Notes: generated by a model not told the origin, from the letters alone. A DNA stretch of 64,000 nucleotides from an uncultured Clostridia bacterium (GCA_934119935.1 CAKOSX010000003.1:186001-250000), one strand, 5' to 3'; counted from the stretch's first letter, positions 18,536-26,945 are shown. Translations and numbers: made by a program.

Positions 18536-19555
18536 ATGAATAATGAAGAAAATGATATAGAGCGTCAAGAATTAGCACAAAGGGTTGGAAAAAATGGAGA
18601 CAGAATTTTAAGGGAATACTTTGATGATATAGGATTGGCTAATAAAACAAGTAATGAAATTAATGATTTAATAAATAGATTAAGAATTTGTGGAGTAGAC
18701 ATTAAAAAAGTTTTTTCTGAATGTGGACGAGATAGTACATTAAAAACCAAAGTTGATAGAAACCAGGCTATAGACATTGTATTGGGATTTTTTAGAGAAT
18801 TTGGAATAGATGTATCTAAATTATTAGAAGAAGGCAAATATAATAATGAAAGTGAACAAGCAGTACATTTATCTTTTAATAAAGGAGTAAAAAGAAACGA
18901 GACTACAAGTCCAACTTTTGCAAGAGAAGATGTACATGCATATGCAAAAGAAACCGGAACATTAACAGATGTGTATTCATTAGTTCATGAAATATCGCAT
19001 ACACTATATGTTCAAAACCAGTTTGGAGAAGCAAGAATGATTTTAGGAGAAGTTATACCACAGTGTATGGAAAGAATGCTTGACAGCTATTTAATAGGGC
19101 TGGCTGAAAGAAAAGAAGTTGATATGGATGTTAAGTGTCTAAAAAAAGATATAACCAAAAGAAAAATCAGCACTGCAATTGATAGATTTAGAATGACAAG
19201 CAGAATAGCTAAAGGAGAATACAAATTTGCAAGTGAGAAGGCAGAACTTTCACGTTATATGTTAGCACAAATTTATGCAACACAGTTAATTAAAATGGAT
19301 AAATCAGTTCGAAAGCAAAGAATAATTGACTTTATGGAAGCTTTGAAGAGTAACGACATACAGAAAGCAAATAATGCTTTTGATATGCAAATAGGTAAAG
19401 AGAATGCTAAAGAAAGAGATAAATATATCAGCAACAGCATATGGAATTTACAAAAAGATGTATTAACTTTTCAAGAAAATGAAGTGCTAAAAGAACAAAC
19501 AGATGAAGCAACAAGAACAATAAGTAAAGAAGACGAGAAAGAGCCGGAAATGTAA
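18536..19555 (+). CDS. Putative M3-like zinc metallopeptidase
   Basis: 339 residues from the ATG behind AAGGAGAG. HEISH (about 151-155) is a zinc HExxH motif, followed by a downstream Glu-rich helix (FGEARMILGEVIPQCMERMLDSYLI) that could supply the third ligand, as in oligoendopeptidase F-type gluzincins. It is shorter than typical M3 peptidases (about 560-600) and lacks their long N-terminal helical region. The acidic tail (SKEDEKEPEM) looks disordered. Cytoplasmic; substrate unknown. Confidence 0.6.
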   Translation: MNNEENDIERQELAQRVGKNGDRILREYFDDIGLANKTSNEINDLINRLRICGVDIKKVFSECGRDSTLKTKVDRNQAIDIVLGFFREFGIDVSKLLEEGKYNNESEQAVHLSFNKGVKRNETTSPTFAREDVHAYAKETGTLTDVYSLVHEISHTLYVQNQFGEARMILGEVIPQCMERMLDSYLIGLAERKEVDMDVKCLKKDITKRKISTAIDRFRMTSRIAKGEYKFASEKAELSRYMLAQIYATQLIKMDKSVRKQRIIDFMEALKSNDIQKANNAFDMQIGKENAKERDKYISNSIWNLQKDVLTFQENEVLKEQTDEATRTISKEDEKEPEM

Positions 19556-19668
19556 ACAGGGCTAATAATATAATGAAAGTAATGATAATAAATTTTCAGA
19601 ATATATAAATACTTTAGAATAAAAAACAAACCAAGCAAATACAATGTACAAAAAAGATAGGAGACAAA

Positions 19669-20427
19669 ATGTACGATTTATTAAAAGTAACGATGCTTGG
19701 TTTATTTTTTGGAACATTTGGAACAACCTTAGGAGGAATAATAGGTGTTAGATTCCAAAATCCATCAAATAAAATATTAAGTTTTATTCTGTCATTGGCA
19801 GGAGGACTAATGACCTCTATATTAAGTTTTGATTTGATTCCAGAAGCTTTAAAAATTGCGTCTATAACTAATGTTGTTTTAGGAATAGCTTTAGGTATAT
19901 TTTGTATGATTATTTGTAATTATTTAGTTGATAAAAAGTTTACAGAAAATTCTCAAATGTTAAGAAGCATAAAAGAAGAAAATAAAAAAGATTTATTAAG
20001 AGCAGGAATTGTAACAAGTATAGGCTTAGCAATACATAATTTTCCGGAAGGACTCGCAATAGGTTCTGGTTTTGGAGCCTCACTAACGTTAGGTTACTCT
20101 CTTGCAATCGCAATATGTATACACGATATACCAGAAGGAATTTCAATGGCTGTGCCGATGAAAAATGGAGGAATGAAAACATCTAAAGTCTTATATTATG
20201 TAATTCTTTCTGGAGTAACAACAGGAATAGGAGCACTAATTGGAAAAATAATTGGTGGAATATCGCAAGACGTAATCGCTGTGTGCCTAAGCTTTGCGGC
20301 TGGAGCAATGCTGTATATAGTTTCAGGAGAATTAATACCTGAATCAAATAAAATTTATGAAGGAAAAGCAAGTACCATAGGAACAATAATTGGATTTGTA
20401 TTAGGATTAATTGCCGTAAATATATAA
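19669..20427 (+). CDS. ZIP-family divalent metal transporter
   Basis: 252 residues, about eight membrane helices. The ZIP signatures HNFPEGLAIGSG (helix 4) and HDIPEGISMAVP (helix 5) provide the metal-binding His, Asn and Glu residues, as in ZupT-like importers of zinc, iron or manganese. The cytoplasmic loop between helices 3 and 4 is short (NSQMLRSIKEENKKD). Cargo cannot be told from sequence. Confidence 0.9.
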   Translation: MYDLLKVTMLGLFFGTFGTTLGGIIGVRFQNPSNKILSFILSLAGGLMTSILSFDLIPEALKIASITNVVLGIALGIFCMIICNYLVDKKFTENSQMLRSIKEENKKDLLRAGIVTSIGLAIHNFPEGLAIGSGFGASLTLGYSLAIAICIHDIPEGISMAVPMKNGGMKTSKVLYYVILSGVTTGIGALIGKIIGGISQDVIAVCLSFAAGAMLYIVSGELIPESNKIYEGKASTIGTIIGFVLGLIAVNI

Positions 20428-20506
20428 AATATAGTGAATTAAATCTTGATTAAATCCACCCAAATGTTATATACTATCGGTAGAAAAATATTGGAGGAAT
20501 CAACAC

Positions 20507-20983
20507 ATGGAACAAATAAAAAATATAATGTTTATATGTACTGGAAATACATGTAGAAGTGCTATGGCAGAAGGCATGATGAAGAAAATGTTAGAGGATA
20601 AAGGAATAAGAGACGTAAATGTATGTTCTGCTGGACTTCGTGCATCGACTGGAGAATATTCAACAGATGAAGCAATAATGGTTATGAAAGAAGACTATGA
20701 CGTAAATTTATTAAACCATCAATCTATAAATGTTAAAAATACAGATGTAAAAGATATGGACTTGATTTTGTGTGCCACACATGCACATCTAACTACATTG
20801 GAATATATGTATCCAGAGCTTGCTCATAGAATATTCACAATAAAAGAATACGCATATGGACCAGATGTACAAGATAAAGACATAGATGATCCATGGGGAT
20901 ATCCTGCTGATGTATATAGAAAATGTGCAAAAGAAATATACGATGCTTTAAAATTAATTGTAGATAAAATTACAAATGCATAG
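20507..20983 (+). CDS. Low-molecular-weight protein-tyrosine phosphatase family protein
   Basis: 158 residues. The P-loop CTGNTCRS (11-18) supplies the catalytic Cys and Arg, and DDPWG near the C-terminus supplies the general acid Asp. This matches LMW-PTP/arginine phosphatase (YwlE-like) enzymes. The TCRS form, with Thr at the variable position, is common in YwlE-like arginine phosphatases. A TTGATT/TATACT promoter lies just upstream. Protein arginine phosphatase is possible, particularly as mecA is in the same window, but unproven. Confidence 0.85.
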   Translation: MEQIKNIMFICTGNTCRSAMAEGMMKKMLEDKGIRDVNVCSAGLRASTGEYSTDEAIMVMKEDYDVNLLNHQSINVKNTDVKDMDLILCATHAHLTTLEYMYPELAHRIFTIKEYAYGPDVQDKDIDDPWGYPADVYRKCAKEIYDALKLIVDKITNA

Positions 20984-21021
20984 ACTATTCTAGTAATAAG
21001 TAATCAAGGAAAGGATAAAAA

Positions 21022-23343
21022 ATGAATAAAGAAGAATTAATAAATGGATTGAATGACAGGCAAAAAGAGGCTGTGCTTGCCACAGATGGGCCATGCTTAG
21101 TAATTGCTGGCGCAGGAAGTGGAAAAACGAAAGTGCTAACACACAAGATTGCATATGACATAGAAAGTGGAATTAAGCCATGGAATATACTTGCAATTAC
21201 TTTTACAAACAAAGCCGCAAACGAGATGAAGGAGAGAATAGAGAAGCTCATTGGAGATGCCGCAAAAGACTTGTGGATGGGAACATTCCACTCTATTTGT
21301 GTGCGTATTTTAAGAAGATACATAGATAGAATTGGATATAAAACAGATTTTGTTATTTTCGATACATCTGATCAGAAAACTTTAATAAAAGAGTGCTTAA
21401 AGGCTTTAAAAGTAGACGATAAAATATTTACGGACAGGGGAGTTTTGTCTGAAATCAGCAATGGAAAAAATGAAATGCTTGAGCCAAAAGCTTATGGTGT
21501 AAAATACGCCGGAGACTTTAGAAAAGAGAAAATTGCAGAAATTTATGAGTTATATCAGAGAAGATTAAGAGAAAACAATGCGATAGATTTTGATGATATC
21601 ATCAATTTTACTATAAAAATACTAAGTGAGAATCCAGATGTTTTAGATTATTACACAGAAAAATTTAAGTACATTTTAGTTGATGAGTATCAGGATACAA
21701 ACAAGGCTCAATTTACGCTTGTATCATTATTGGCATCAAAGTATGGAAATGTTACCGCTGTTGGTGATAATGACCAGGGAATTTATAGTTTTAGAGGCGC
21801 AGATATTTCTAACATATTAAACTTCGAAAGAGATTTCCCAGGAACAAGAATTATCAAATTAGAGCAAAATTACAGATGTACGGGCAATATATTAAAAGCT
21901 GCAAATGCAGTAATAAAGCACAATGAAAACAAATACGACAAGAAGCTATGGACAGAAAATGAAGAAGGACACTTGCCTTGCATATATTGTGGTGAAGATG
22001 AATACGACGAAGGCAGATATATTGTAGAGCAAATAAACCATTTAAAAACAGAAGAATATTACAAAAATTCGGATTTCACAATCTTGTATAGAATGAATGC
22101 TCAATCAAGAGCAATAGAAGATATCCTTATGAGAGAAGGCATTCCATACAAAGTTATTGGTGGCTTGAAGTTCTACGAAAGAAAAGAAATAAAAGACATA
22201 ATTGCATATTTAAGGTTAATACATAATTCTGCAGATAATCTATCTTTAAAGAGAATTATAAATGAGCCAAAACGTGGAATTGGAAAGACAAGCATAGACC
22301 AAATTCAAGAAATTTCAGACAAAACAGGTAACTCTATGTATGAAATTATAAGAAATGCACAAGAATATGGATTGACGAGAGTTTATTCAAATTCTAGAGA
22401 TTTTATTGAACAAATGGAATATTTGAAGTCAAAAAAAGATGAACTTAAAATATCAGATTTAATCAAAGAAACTCTTAATAAAACTGGTTATACAAAGGCA
22501 TTAGAGAACGAAAACAGTGTTGAGGCTGAGACTAGAATAGAAAACTTAGAGGAATTCTTAACAGTTGCGATAGAATTTGAAGAAGAATCGGCAGACAACA
22601 CATTAGCTGAATTCTTAGAGAACATCACACTTTCAAGCGATATAGATGGAATGGAAGATCAAGACGATTCTGTAACATTAATGACTTTACACAGTGCAAA
22701 AGGTCTTGAATTCCCAGTAGTATTCTTGGTTGGAATGGAAGAAGGGATATTCCCAGGATACAAATCTATAGGTGAGCCACAGGCGTTAGAAGAAGAAAGA
22801 CGTTTATTCTATGTTGGAATAACAAGAGCAAAGCAATACTTATACTTAACATGTGCAAAACATAGAACAATATTTGGTTCAACAAGCTACAATCAAGTAT
22901 CAAGATTCGTAAAAGAAATTCCAGAGGAATTGCTAGAAGGTTATGCAGAAGTGGTAGAAAGAAAATCTGTAGATAAGGAAGAATTTAAAGACTATGGATA
23001 TAGATGGAGCTATGGAAAAGGACAAACAGTAAAAACATTTAAAATGAGTGAAGAAGATAAATCTGCCGTTGCAAAAACAATTGGAGAACAAGGTGCAAAA
23101 TCTGAATATCAATTTAGAACTGCAGAAAGCTTCTTAAACTCAATAAAGCAAAACAATCAAACAAACGATGTAGATTTATCAAAATATCAAGTTGGTCAAC
23201 GTGTTTACCACAAGAAATTCGGAGAAGGAACAATAATGAAATTAGAACAAGAAGGCAACGACATAAAGGTAGACCTAGAATTCGATAAAGTTGGCCACAA
23301 GAGATTAATGGCAAAATTTGCCGGTTTGGAAATAATAGGTTAA
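21022..23343 (+). CDS. pcrA: ATP-dependent DNA helicase PcrA (UvrD/Rep superfamily 1A)
   Basis: 773 residues, usual PcrA length. All SF1 motifs are present: LNDRQKEAV (Q motif), AGAGSGKTKVL (I), FTNKAANEMKERI (Ia), VDEYQDTN (II), GDNDQGIYSFRGAD (III), QNYRCTGNIL (IV), LMTLHSAKGLEFPVVF (V), EERRLFYVGITRA (VI). The C-terminal KFGEGTIMKLE Tudor-like segment is the RNA-polymerase-interacting end seen in PcrA. It translocates 3'-5' in repair and plasmid replication. Confidence 0.96.
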   Translation: MNKEELINGLNDRQKEAVLATDGPCLVIAGAGSGKTKVLTHKIAYDIESGIKPWNILAITFTNKAANEMKERIEKLIGDAAKDLWMGTFHSICVRILRRYIDRIGYKTDFVIFDTSDQKTLIKECLKALKVDDKIFTDRGVLSEISNGKNEMLEPKAYGVKYAGDFRKEKIAEIYELYQRRLRENNAIDFDDIINFTIKILSENPDVLDYYTEKFKYILVDEYQDTNKAQFTLVSLLASKYGNVTAVGDNDQGIYSFRGADISNILNFERDFPGTRIIKLEQNYRCTGNILKAANAVIKHNENKYDKKLWTENEEGHLPCIYCGEDEYDEGRYIVEQINHLKTEEYYKNSDFTILYRMNAQSRAIEDILMREGIPYKVIGGLKFYERKEIKDIIAYLRLIHNSADNLSLKRIINEPKRGIGKTSIDQIQEISDKTGNSMYEIIRNAQEYGLTRVYSNSRDFIEQMEYLKSKKDELKISDLIKETLNKTGYTKALENENSVEAETRIENLEEFLTVAIEFEEESADNTLAEFLENITLSSDIDGMEDQDDSVTLMTLHSAKGLEFPVVFLVGMEEGIFPGYKSIGEPQALEEERRLFYVGITRAKQYLYLTCAKHRTIFGSTSYNQVSRFVKEIPEELLEGYAEVVERKSVDKEEFKDYGYRWSYGKGQTVKTFKMSEEDKSAVAKTIGEQGAKSEYQFRTAESFLNSIKQNNQTNDVDLSKYQVGQRVYHKKFGEGTIMKLEQEGNDIKVDLEFDKVGHKRLMAKFAGLEIIG

Positions 23344-23445
23344 ATTGCCAACATTAAGTAGAAAAACTTACATCAAATAATTGAATAAAAAAATGAAAAT
23401 TTGCCATAATAAAAACATAAACCTTAGGAAAGGAAGTTTTTAATT

Positions 23446-23634
23446 ATGGCAAATTTAACTCAAATTGAATTACAAAATTTACGTCATTTGATAGGCGCAC
23501 ATGAAACAAATTATCAAAAATTAAACACTTATGCATCACAAGCAGTAGATCCACAAATAAAGCAAATATTCACAAAATCAGCACAGGATGCTTTAAACAC
23601 AAAGCAAAAATTGATGTCATTTTTAAATATTTAA
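23446..23634 (+). CDS. Small CotF-operon spore coat-like protein
   Basis: 62 residues, almost entirely helical (LTQIELQNLRHLIGAHETNYQKLNTYASQAV). It matches the short companion proteins that precede CotF in Clostridia and is half of a ferritin-like bundle. AGGAAG precedes the ATG, and the CotF gene follows 18 nt after its stop. Expression in the mother cell during sporulation is inferred. Confidence 0.7.
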   Translation: MANLTQIELQNLRHLIGAHETNYQKLNTYASQAVDPQIKQIFTKSAQDALNTKQKLMSFLNI

Positions 23635-23652
23635 GTTATGGAGGATACGAAA

Positions 23653-23895
23653 ATGGATGAGAAAACAATGGTAAACGATATACTAGAAGGCGTAAAATCT
23701 GGTCTAAAAACTTATCAAGGAGTAATATCAGAAGCAGAAAATATGCAATTAAGACAAACAATACAACAAATAAGAAATAATGATGAAAGCTTTCAATACG
23801 AACTATTCAAAGTAGCACAAACAAAAGGCTATTACAAACCAGCACAATCAGCAACACCAACAGAAATACTAACAGTAAAAAACGAATTACAATAA
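23653..23895 (+). CDS. Spore coat protein CotF family
   Basis: 80 residues from the ATG at 23653, which has GGAGG 8 nt upstream; an earlier in-frame ATG lies ahead of that site. MVNDILEGVKSGLKTYQGVISEAENMQLRQTIQQIRN, then FQYELFKVAQTKGYYKPAQ, are the hallmark of the Coat_F family. Forms part of the spore coat. Confidence 0.88.
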   Translation: MDEKTMVNDILEGVKSGLKTYQGVISEAENMQLRQTIQQIRNNDESFQYELFKVAQTKGYYKPAQSATPTEILTVKNELQ

Positions 23896-23904
23896 AATTT
23901 AAAT

Positions 23905-23981
23905 GAGCAGAAAACCTAATAGTGAAATGCCACCAAAATGTAAGGAACTTTTGGTGACATTTCATATAGGACTGCTCTTTT
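23905..23981 (+). terminator. Long bidirectional terminator between cotF and the XRE gene
   Basis: GAGCAG (23905) pairs with CTGCTC ending at 23977, and inside it CCTAATAGTGAAATG and CACCAAAA pair with TTTTGGTG and CATTTCATATAGG; T run follows. It separates two converging genes. Confidence 0.85.
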
Positions 23982-24314
23982 TTATTGATTGCTAAGTAAT
24001 ACTTTTATCAGCTCATCAATTATTTTCTTATTATAAGAATTTAATTTATTATAGCCAGCAATAGAATTATAAGTTGTGCTCTGCTCTGGAATATCCAAAA
24101 ACCCACCTAACAAATGGTTAGGCGTTATTTTATATGCATTGCACAATTTAATTAAGGTATCTATGCTACCAAGCGTTAAGCCTCTTTCAAGCTGACTAAT
24201 ATAACGTGGAGCAAGCCCAGTTAGCTCGGAAACCTCTTCTTGAGTACAATTACTTTCTAATCTATATTTTCTTAATAATCTACCAAAATCTTTTTTACTT
24301 TCCAAAAAAATCAC
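23982..24314 (-). CDS. XRE/Cro-CI family transcriptional regulator divergent from the DGR target
   Basis: 110 residues. N-terminal HTH (about 10-65): FGRLLRKYRLESNCTQEEVSELTGLAPRYISQLERGLTLG, the lambda-repressor-like fold. The short C-terminal part lacks a recognisable sensor domain. It is transcribed away from the DGR target gene; the two share a 160-bp region with a palindrome (24360-24376) and a strong promoter. It is the best candidate for a repressor of the DGR, by position only. Confidence 0.85.
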   Translation of the reverse strand: MIFLESKKDFGRLLRKYRLESNCTQEEVSELTGLAPRYISQLERGLTLGSIDTLIKLCNAYKITPNHLLGGFLDIPEQSTTYNSIAGYNKLNSYNKKIIDELIKVLLSNQ

Positions 24315-24359
24315 CTATTTAAATATATCAATTTATTTTTTCACAATAAATGATTTTAT

Positions 24360-24376
24360 ATGCGAAAAAAACGCAT
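24360..24376. promoter_or_regulatory. Candidate operator palindrome upstream of the DGR target
   Basis: ATGCG, seven A residues, CGCAT: a perfect 5-bp inverted repeat in the intergenic region between the XRE gene and the DGR target, 25 bp before the -35 box. Confidence 0.45.
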
Positions 24377-24401
24377 GTTAGGTATTTACAAATTAAAGAA
24401 A

Positions 24402-24430
24402 TTGATATATATTGTAACTAATGTTATAAT
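24402..24430 (+). promoter_or_regulatory. SigA promoter of the DGR target gene
   Basis: TTGATA (24402-24407), 17-bp spacer, TATAAT (24425-24430); 44 nt before the target ATG. Confidence 0.82.
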
Positions 24431-24474
24431 TTTTAATACAAAAGCAAAAATAATAATGAAAGGAAGGAAAACTT

Positions 24475-25707
24475 ATGGAAAAATTTATTAAAAAAACTAA
24501 AGGTATAACATTAATTGCATTAGTAGTAACAATAGTTGTCTTATTAATACTAGCAGGTGTAAGCATAAACATGGTGCTAGGTGAGAATGGAATTGTTACA
24601 AAAGCAAAAGATGCAAGAGATAAGACAGAACAAGCAAAGCAAAATGATTTGGCAAGCATGGATCAATTTGTTAAAGACATGGATGACATACTAAATGACA
24701 ACGGAACATCTGGAGGAGATGATACACCAACAGAAACAAAAACACTTGTAGAAGCATTTAATGCAGGAGAACTAAAAATAGGTGATTACGTAGAATACAA
24801 ACCAACTGCAGGACAAACATATACGAGTGCAACAGACGAAAATGGTTGGGCAGACCAGACATACACAGTAGACACAACTACAACATGGAGGGTACTTGGA
24901 CTAAGTGATGATGGAAGTCAAGTACTATTAACATCAGGAAGCCCAATAAAAAAGGATATGAATGCAAGCTCAGCAAACGACTGGGACAAGGATCCATATC
25001 TATATATGAAAGGTGCTTATGCATATGTAAATTGTGAAACAATGCTAAATAATATTTGTGCAATCTATAGCACAGATTTAGGAACAGCAAGAAGCATGAC
25101 AATAGAAGATATAAATAAAGCATGTGGTGTAAAGGTAGAAAACAATACAGTATATCTAGCATCAGATACAAGTAAAACAAATATAGACGGATTGAAAGTA
25201 TTAGGACAAACATATACTTACACAGCATCTGATTATACACCAGCAAGTTATATAGATGGAAAGAAAAATGCAACAGCAGGTGAAACTGTAACAGGAACAG
25301 CATATTGGTATGATATAACATCAATGAAAGATAAAAAGGTAGAAGGTGGAGACGTAACACTAGGAAGCCTATTATTTGATAAAATAACAGACGATGATAA
25401 TTATGCAAAAGCATATTGGCTGGCTTCTCCTGGGGTGGATGTGGACTCTTCCGATGCTTACTTCGGGCCTGGCCTTGTAGGCGGTGGTGCTGGTCCCGGC
25501 GGCGACGATTTCTCCTCGTATGGCGGCTGGCGTGCGTTTAGGTTCGCTGTTCGTCCCGTAGTTTCTCTAAAATCTGATGTCACAACAGCCCAAGTAAAAA
25601 AATCAGCAAATCAAGGTATAACAGAAGATGCTTGGAGTGGATATACTGCAACATGGAATGCAAATGGTAGTGCAAGCAATGGTGAAGCTGGAAATCACGG
25701 AAATTAA
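24475..25707 (+). CDS. DGR target: prepilin-like protein with DUF6273-type variable domain
   Basis: 410 residues behind AAGGAAGG. The N-terminus KKTKG/ITLIALVVTIVVLLILAGVS is a type IV prepilin-like signal: basic leader, Gly10 cleavage point, hydrophobic helix. The usual Glu at +5 is Ala here. A helical linker and Gly/Asp-rich hinge (about 70-85) lead to a DUF6273-like domain (about 90-365) with LKIGDYVEY, TWRVLG and YWLASPG..VRPVVSLKSD. Residues 315-362 are the variable repeat; 48 residues follow, ending in a Gly/Asn/Ser-rich tail. The fold is probably C-type-lectin-like, as in other DGR targets. It likely displays a changeable ligand-binding face at the cell surface; ligand unknown. Confidence 0.9.
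   Translation: MEKFIKKTKGITLIALVVTIVVLLILAGVSINMVLGENGIVTKAKDARDKTEQAKQNDLASMDQFVKDMDDILNDNGTSGGDDTPTETKTLVEAFNAGELKIGDYVEYKPTAGQTYTSATDENGWADQTYTVDTTTTWRVLGLSDDGSQVLLTSGSPIKKDMNASSANDWDKDPYLYMKGAYAYVNCETMLNNICAIYSTDLGTARSMTIEDINKACGVKVENNTVYLASDTSKTNIDGLKVLGQTYTYTASDYTPASYIDGKKNATAGETVTGTAYWYDITSMKDKKVEGGDVTLGSLLFDKITDDDNYAKAYWLASPGVDVDSSDAYFGPGLVGGGAGPGGDDFSSYGGWRAFRFAVRPVVSLKSDVTTAQVKKSANQGITEDAWSGYTATWNANGSASNGEAGNHGN
25417..25561 (+). repeat. DGR variable repeat (VR)
   Basis: 145 bp aligned without gaps to the template at 26612-26756 (offset 1195). All 27 mismatches fall on template adenines (15 to G, 8 to T, 4 to C); the 108 non-adenine positions are identical. All 15 template Asn codons are changed. 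The 3' end CGCTGTTCGTCCCGTAG is unchanged and is the likely initiation-of-mutagenic-homing site; identity is lost immediately after it. It is far richer in G+C than its surroundings. Confidence 0.96.
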
Positions 25708-25720
25708 TAAATTACAAAAT

Positions 25721-25750
25721 GCCCCAAGAAGGCCTTGTGACTTCTGGGGC
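25721..25750 (+). other. GC-rich hairpin after the DGR target gene
   Basis: GCCCCAAGAAG (25721-25731) pairs with CTTCTGGGGC (25741-25750), with one bulged A and a 9-nt loop. There is no clear T run. It may be an attenuator between target and accessory genes, or a distant counterpart of the hairpin that helps DGR target recognition in other systems, though here it is 159 bp beyond the VR. Confidence 0.6.
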
Positions 25751-25771
25751 GCTGTTTAAAAAGAGGCACAA

Positions 25772-26221
25772 ATGAAATTAGAAAATATTTTTAATATAGT
25801 AACAAATGTTAAAAAAGTTTGTAAAGAATATGTTGTACTAATTGAAATAGGTGCATTCTACTATTGTTATGGAAAAGATGCACTTATAATTGCAAAATTA
25901 GGACAATACAAAATAAATATAGTACAACACGATGTATACGCATGTTCGTTTCCTAAAAACGCATATAATAAGATTGTTTCGAAACTTGAAAGTAATAAAA
26001 TTAATTATATAGTACTGGATAGAAGAAATAACTATTCAGAGCAAGAAAAAAGCAACAATGGAAATCTGAATAATTATCAAAAATATTATGAATTGAGTAA
26101 AAGTGAATATGCGATAAAATTAAGAATAGAAAAAATAAATAACTTTTTAATAGAAAATCAAGCAGATAAAGAACTATTATTAAATATAGAAAGAATGATA
26201 AATGAAAGAAGAAAAGTTTAA
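25772..26221 (+). CDS. DGR accessory protein resembling MutS domain I
   Basis: 149 residues behind AGAGG. Residues 20-85 (YVVLIEIGAFYYCYGKDALIIAKL.., CSFPKNAYNKIVSKLESNKINYIVLDRR) follow the mismatch-recognition domain I of MutS: FxxxGxFYxxxGxDA, then GxPxxxxxxxxxxLxxxGxxxxxxxQ. The MutS ATPase, clamp and connector parts are absent. A charged helical C-terminus follows. MutS-like accessory genes are known from some DGRs, where their role is unclear. The gene overlaps avd by 20 nt, suggesting translational coupling. Confidence 0.78.
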   Translation: MKLENIFNIVTNVKKVCKEYVVLIEIGAFYYCYGKDALIIAKLGQYKINIVQHDVYACSFPKNAYNKIVSKLESNKINYIVLDRRNNYSEQEKSNNGNLNNYQKYYELSKSEYAIKLRIEKINNFLIENQADKELLLNIERMINERRKV

Positions 26222-26558
26222 AGTAATAGATTTTATAAGAGAATTAATTGTATATATGGATTTACACCTACAAAATTTTCCGAGAAAAGAAATAGAGCTA
26301 AAGACAAAATTAAAAATGGAAAGTTATGAATTGCTAGAAATAGCATATAAAGCCAATATTACAAATGAGCAAAAAAGAATAGATTTAATAGAAGATATGA
26401 TTGCAAAAGTAAAGGTAATAGATTTTTTGTTAAATATCTGTTACGACAAACAGATAATAAATAGTAAAAGGTATGTAAAATTTGGCACCAAACTTGACGA
26501 TATAATAAAATATGCGTCTGGATGGAAAAAATCTATTACAATAAAAACTAATGATTAA
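26202..26558 (+). CDS. avd: DGR accessory variability determinant (Avd-like)
   Basis: 118 residues, all helical. VIDFIRELIVYMDLHLQNFPRKEIE, the LLEIAYKANIT and LIEDMIAKVKVIDFLLNICYDKQIINSKRY segments and KLDDIIKYASGWKKS follow the four-helix Avd/S23-like pattern (FPR near helix 1, RY-plus-LxxI and GxW at the end). Avd forms a basic pentameric barrel that binds the reverse transcriptase and template RNA. It starts inside the previous gene and ends 53 nt before the template repeat. Confidence 0.85.
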   Translation: MKEEKFKVIDFIRELIVYMDLHLQNFPRKEIELKTKLKMESYELLEIAYKANITNEQKRIDLIEDMIAKVKVIDFLLNICYDKQIINSKRYVKFGTKLDDIIKYASGWKKSITIKTND

Positions 26559-26611
26559 ATACGGTTTATAAAATATAAGTAATTATATTTATAAATAGGG
26601 CGTGGTTGATG

Positions 26612-26756
26612 TGGCTGGCTTCTCCTGGAGTGAATGTGAACTCTTCCAATGCTAACTTCGGGCCTGGCAATGTAGACGATAATGCTGGTACCGGCAACAA
26701 CAATTTCAACTCGAATGGCAACTGGAATGCGAATAGGAACGCTGTTCGTCCCGTAG
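26612..26756 (+). ncRNA. DGR template repeat (TR)
   Basis: 145-bp template for mutagenic reverse transcription. In the target's frame it reads WLASPGVNVNSSNANFGPG and onward, with 15 AAY Asn codons, each able to become any of 15 residues when its two adenines are randomised. It holds 37 adenines, 27 of which differ in the VR. The following bases to about 26945 contain small hairpins (for example AATACAT/ATGTATT near 26828-26846) and probably form the rest of the DGR RNA. Confidence 0.95.
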
Positions 26757-26916
26757 CTTCTATAGACTGTGCTTATATAATAATATGTTATATAATAGAT
26801 AATATAGAAACAAACCATTGTCCTTTAATACATGAAAAATGTATTATAAAAAAATAATAGATAAATGTATTTGTTAGTAGTAATGCGAAAGGGAATACAT
26901 TTTAACACTATTTTTG

Positions 26917-26945
26917 AAGTAGTTTTTTATAAACTACTTTTTATT
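26917..26945 (+). terminator. Terminator between template RNA and reverse transcriptase
   Basis: AAGTAGTTT and AAACTACTT form a stem around TTTAT, followed by TTTATT. It lies between TR and RT, so the template RNA may end here and RT expression may depend on readthrough. Confidence 0.65.

Noticed and set aside
24878..25414. Long antisense open frame opposite the DGR target
   Set aside because: Leu/Tyr/His-rich shadow of the coding strand with no start signal, as seen opposite many genes here.
26606..26857. Open frame across the template repeat encoding an Asn-rich 83-residue peptide
   Set aside because: It is the template repeat read in the target's frame. It has no ribosome site, and its Asn richness comes from the AAY codons of the TR.
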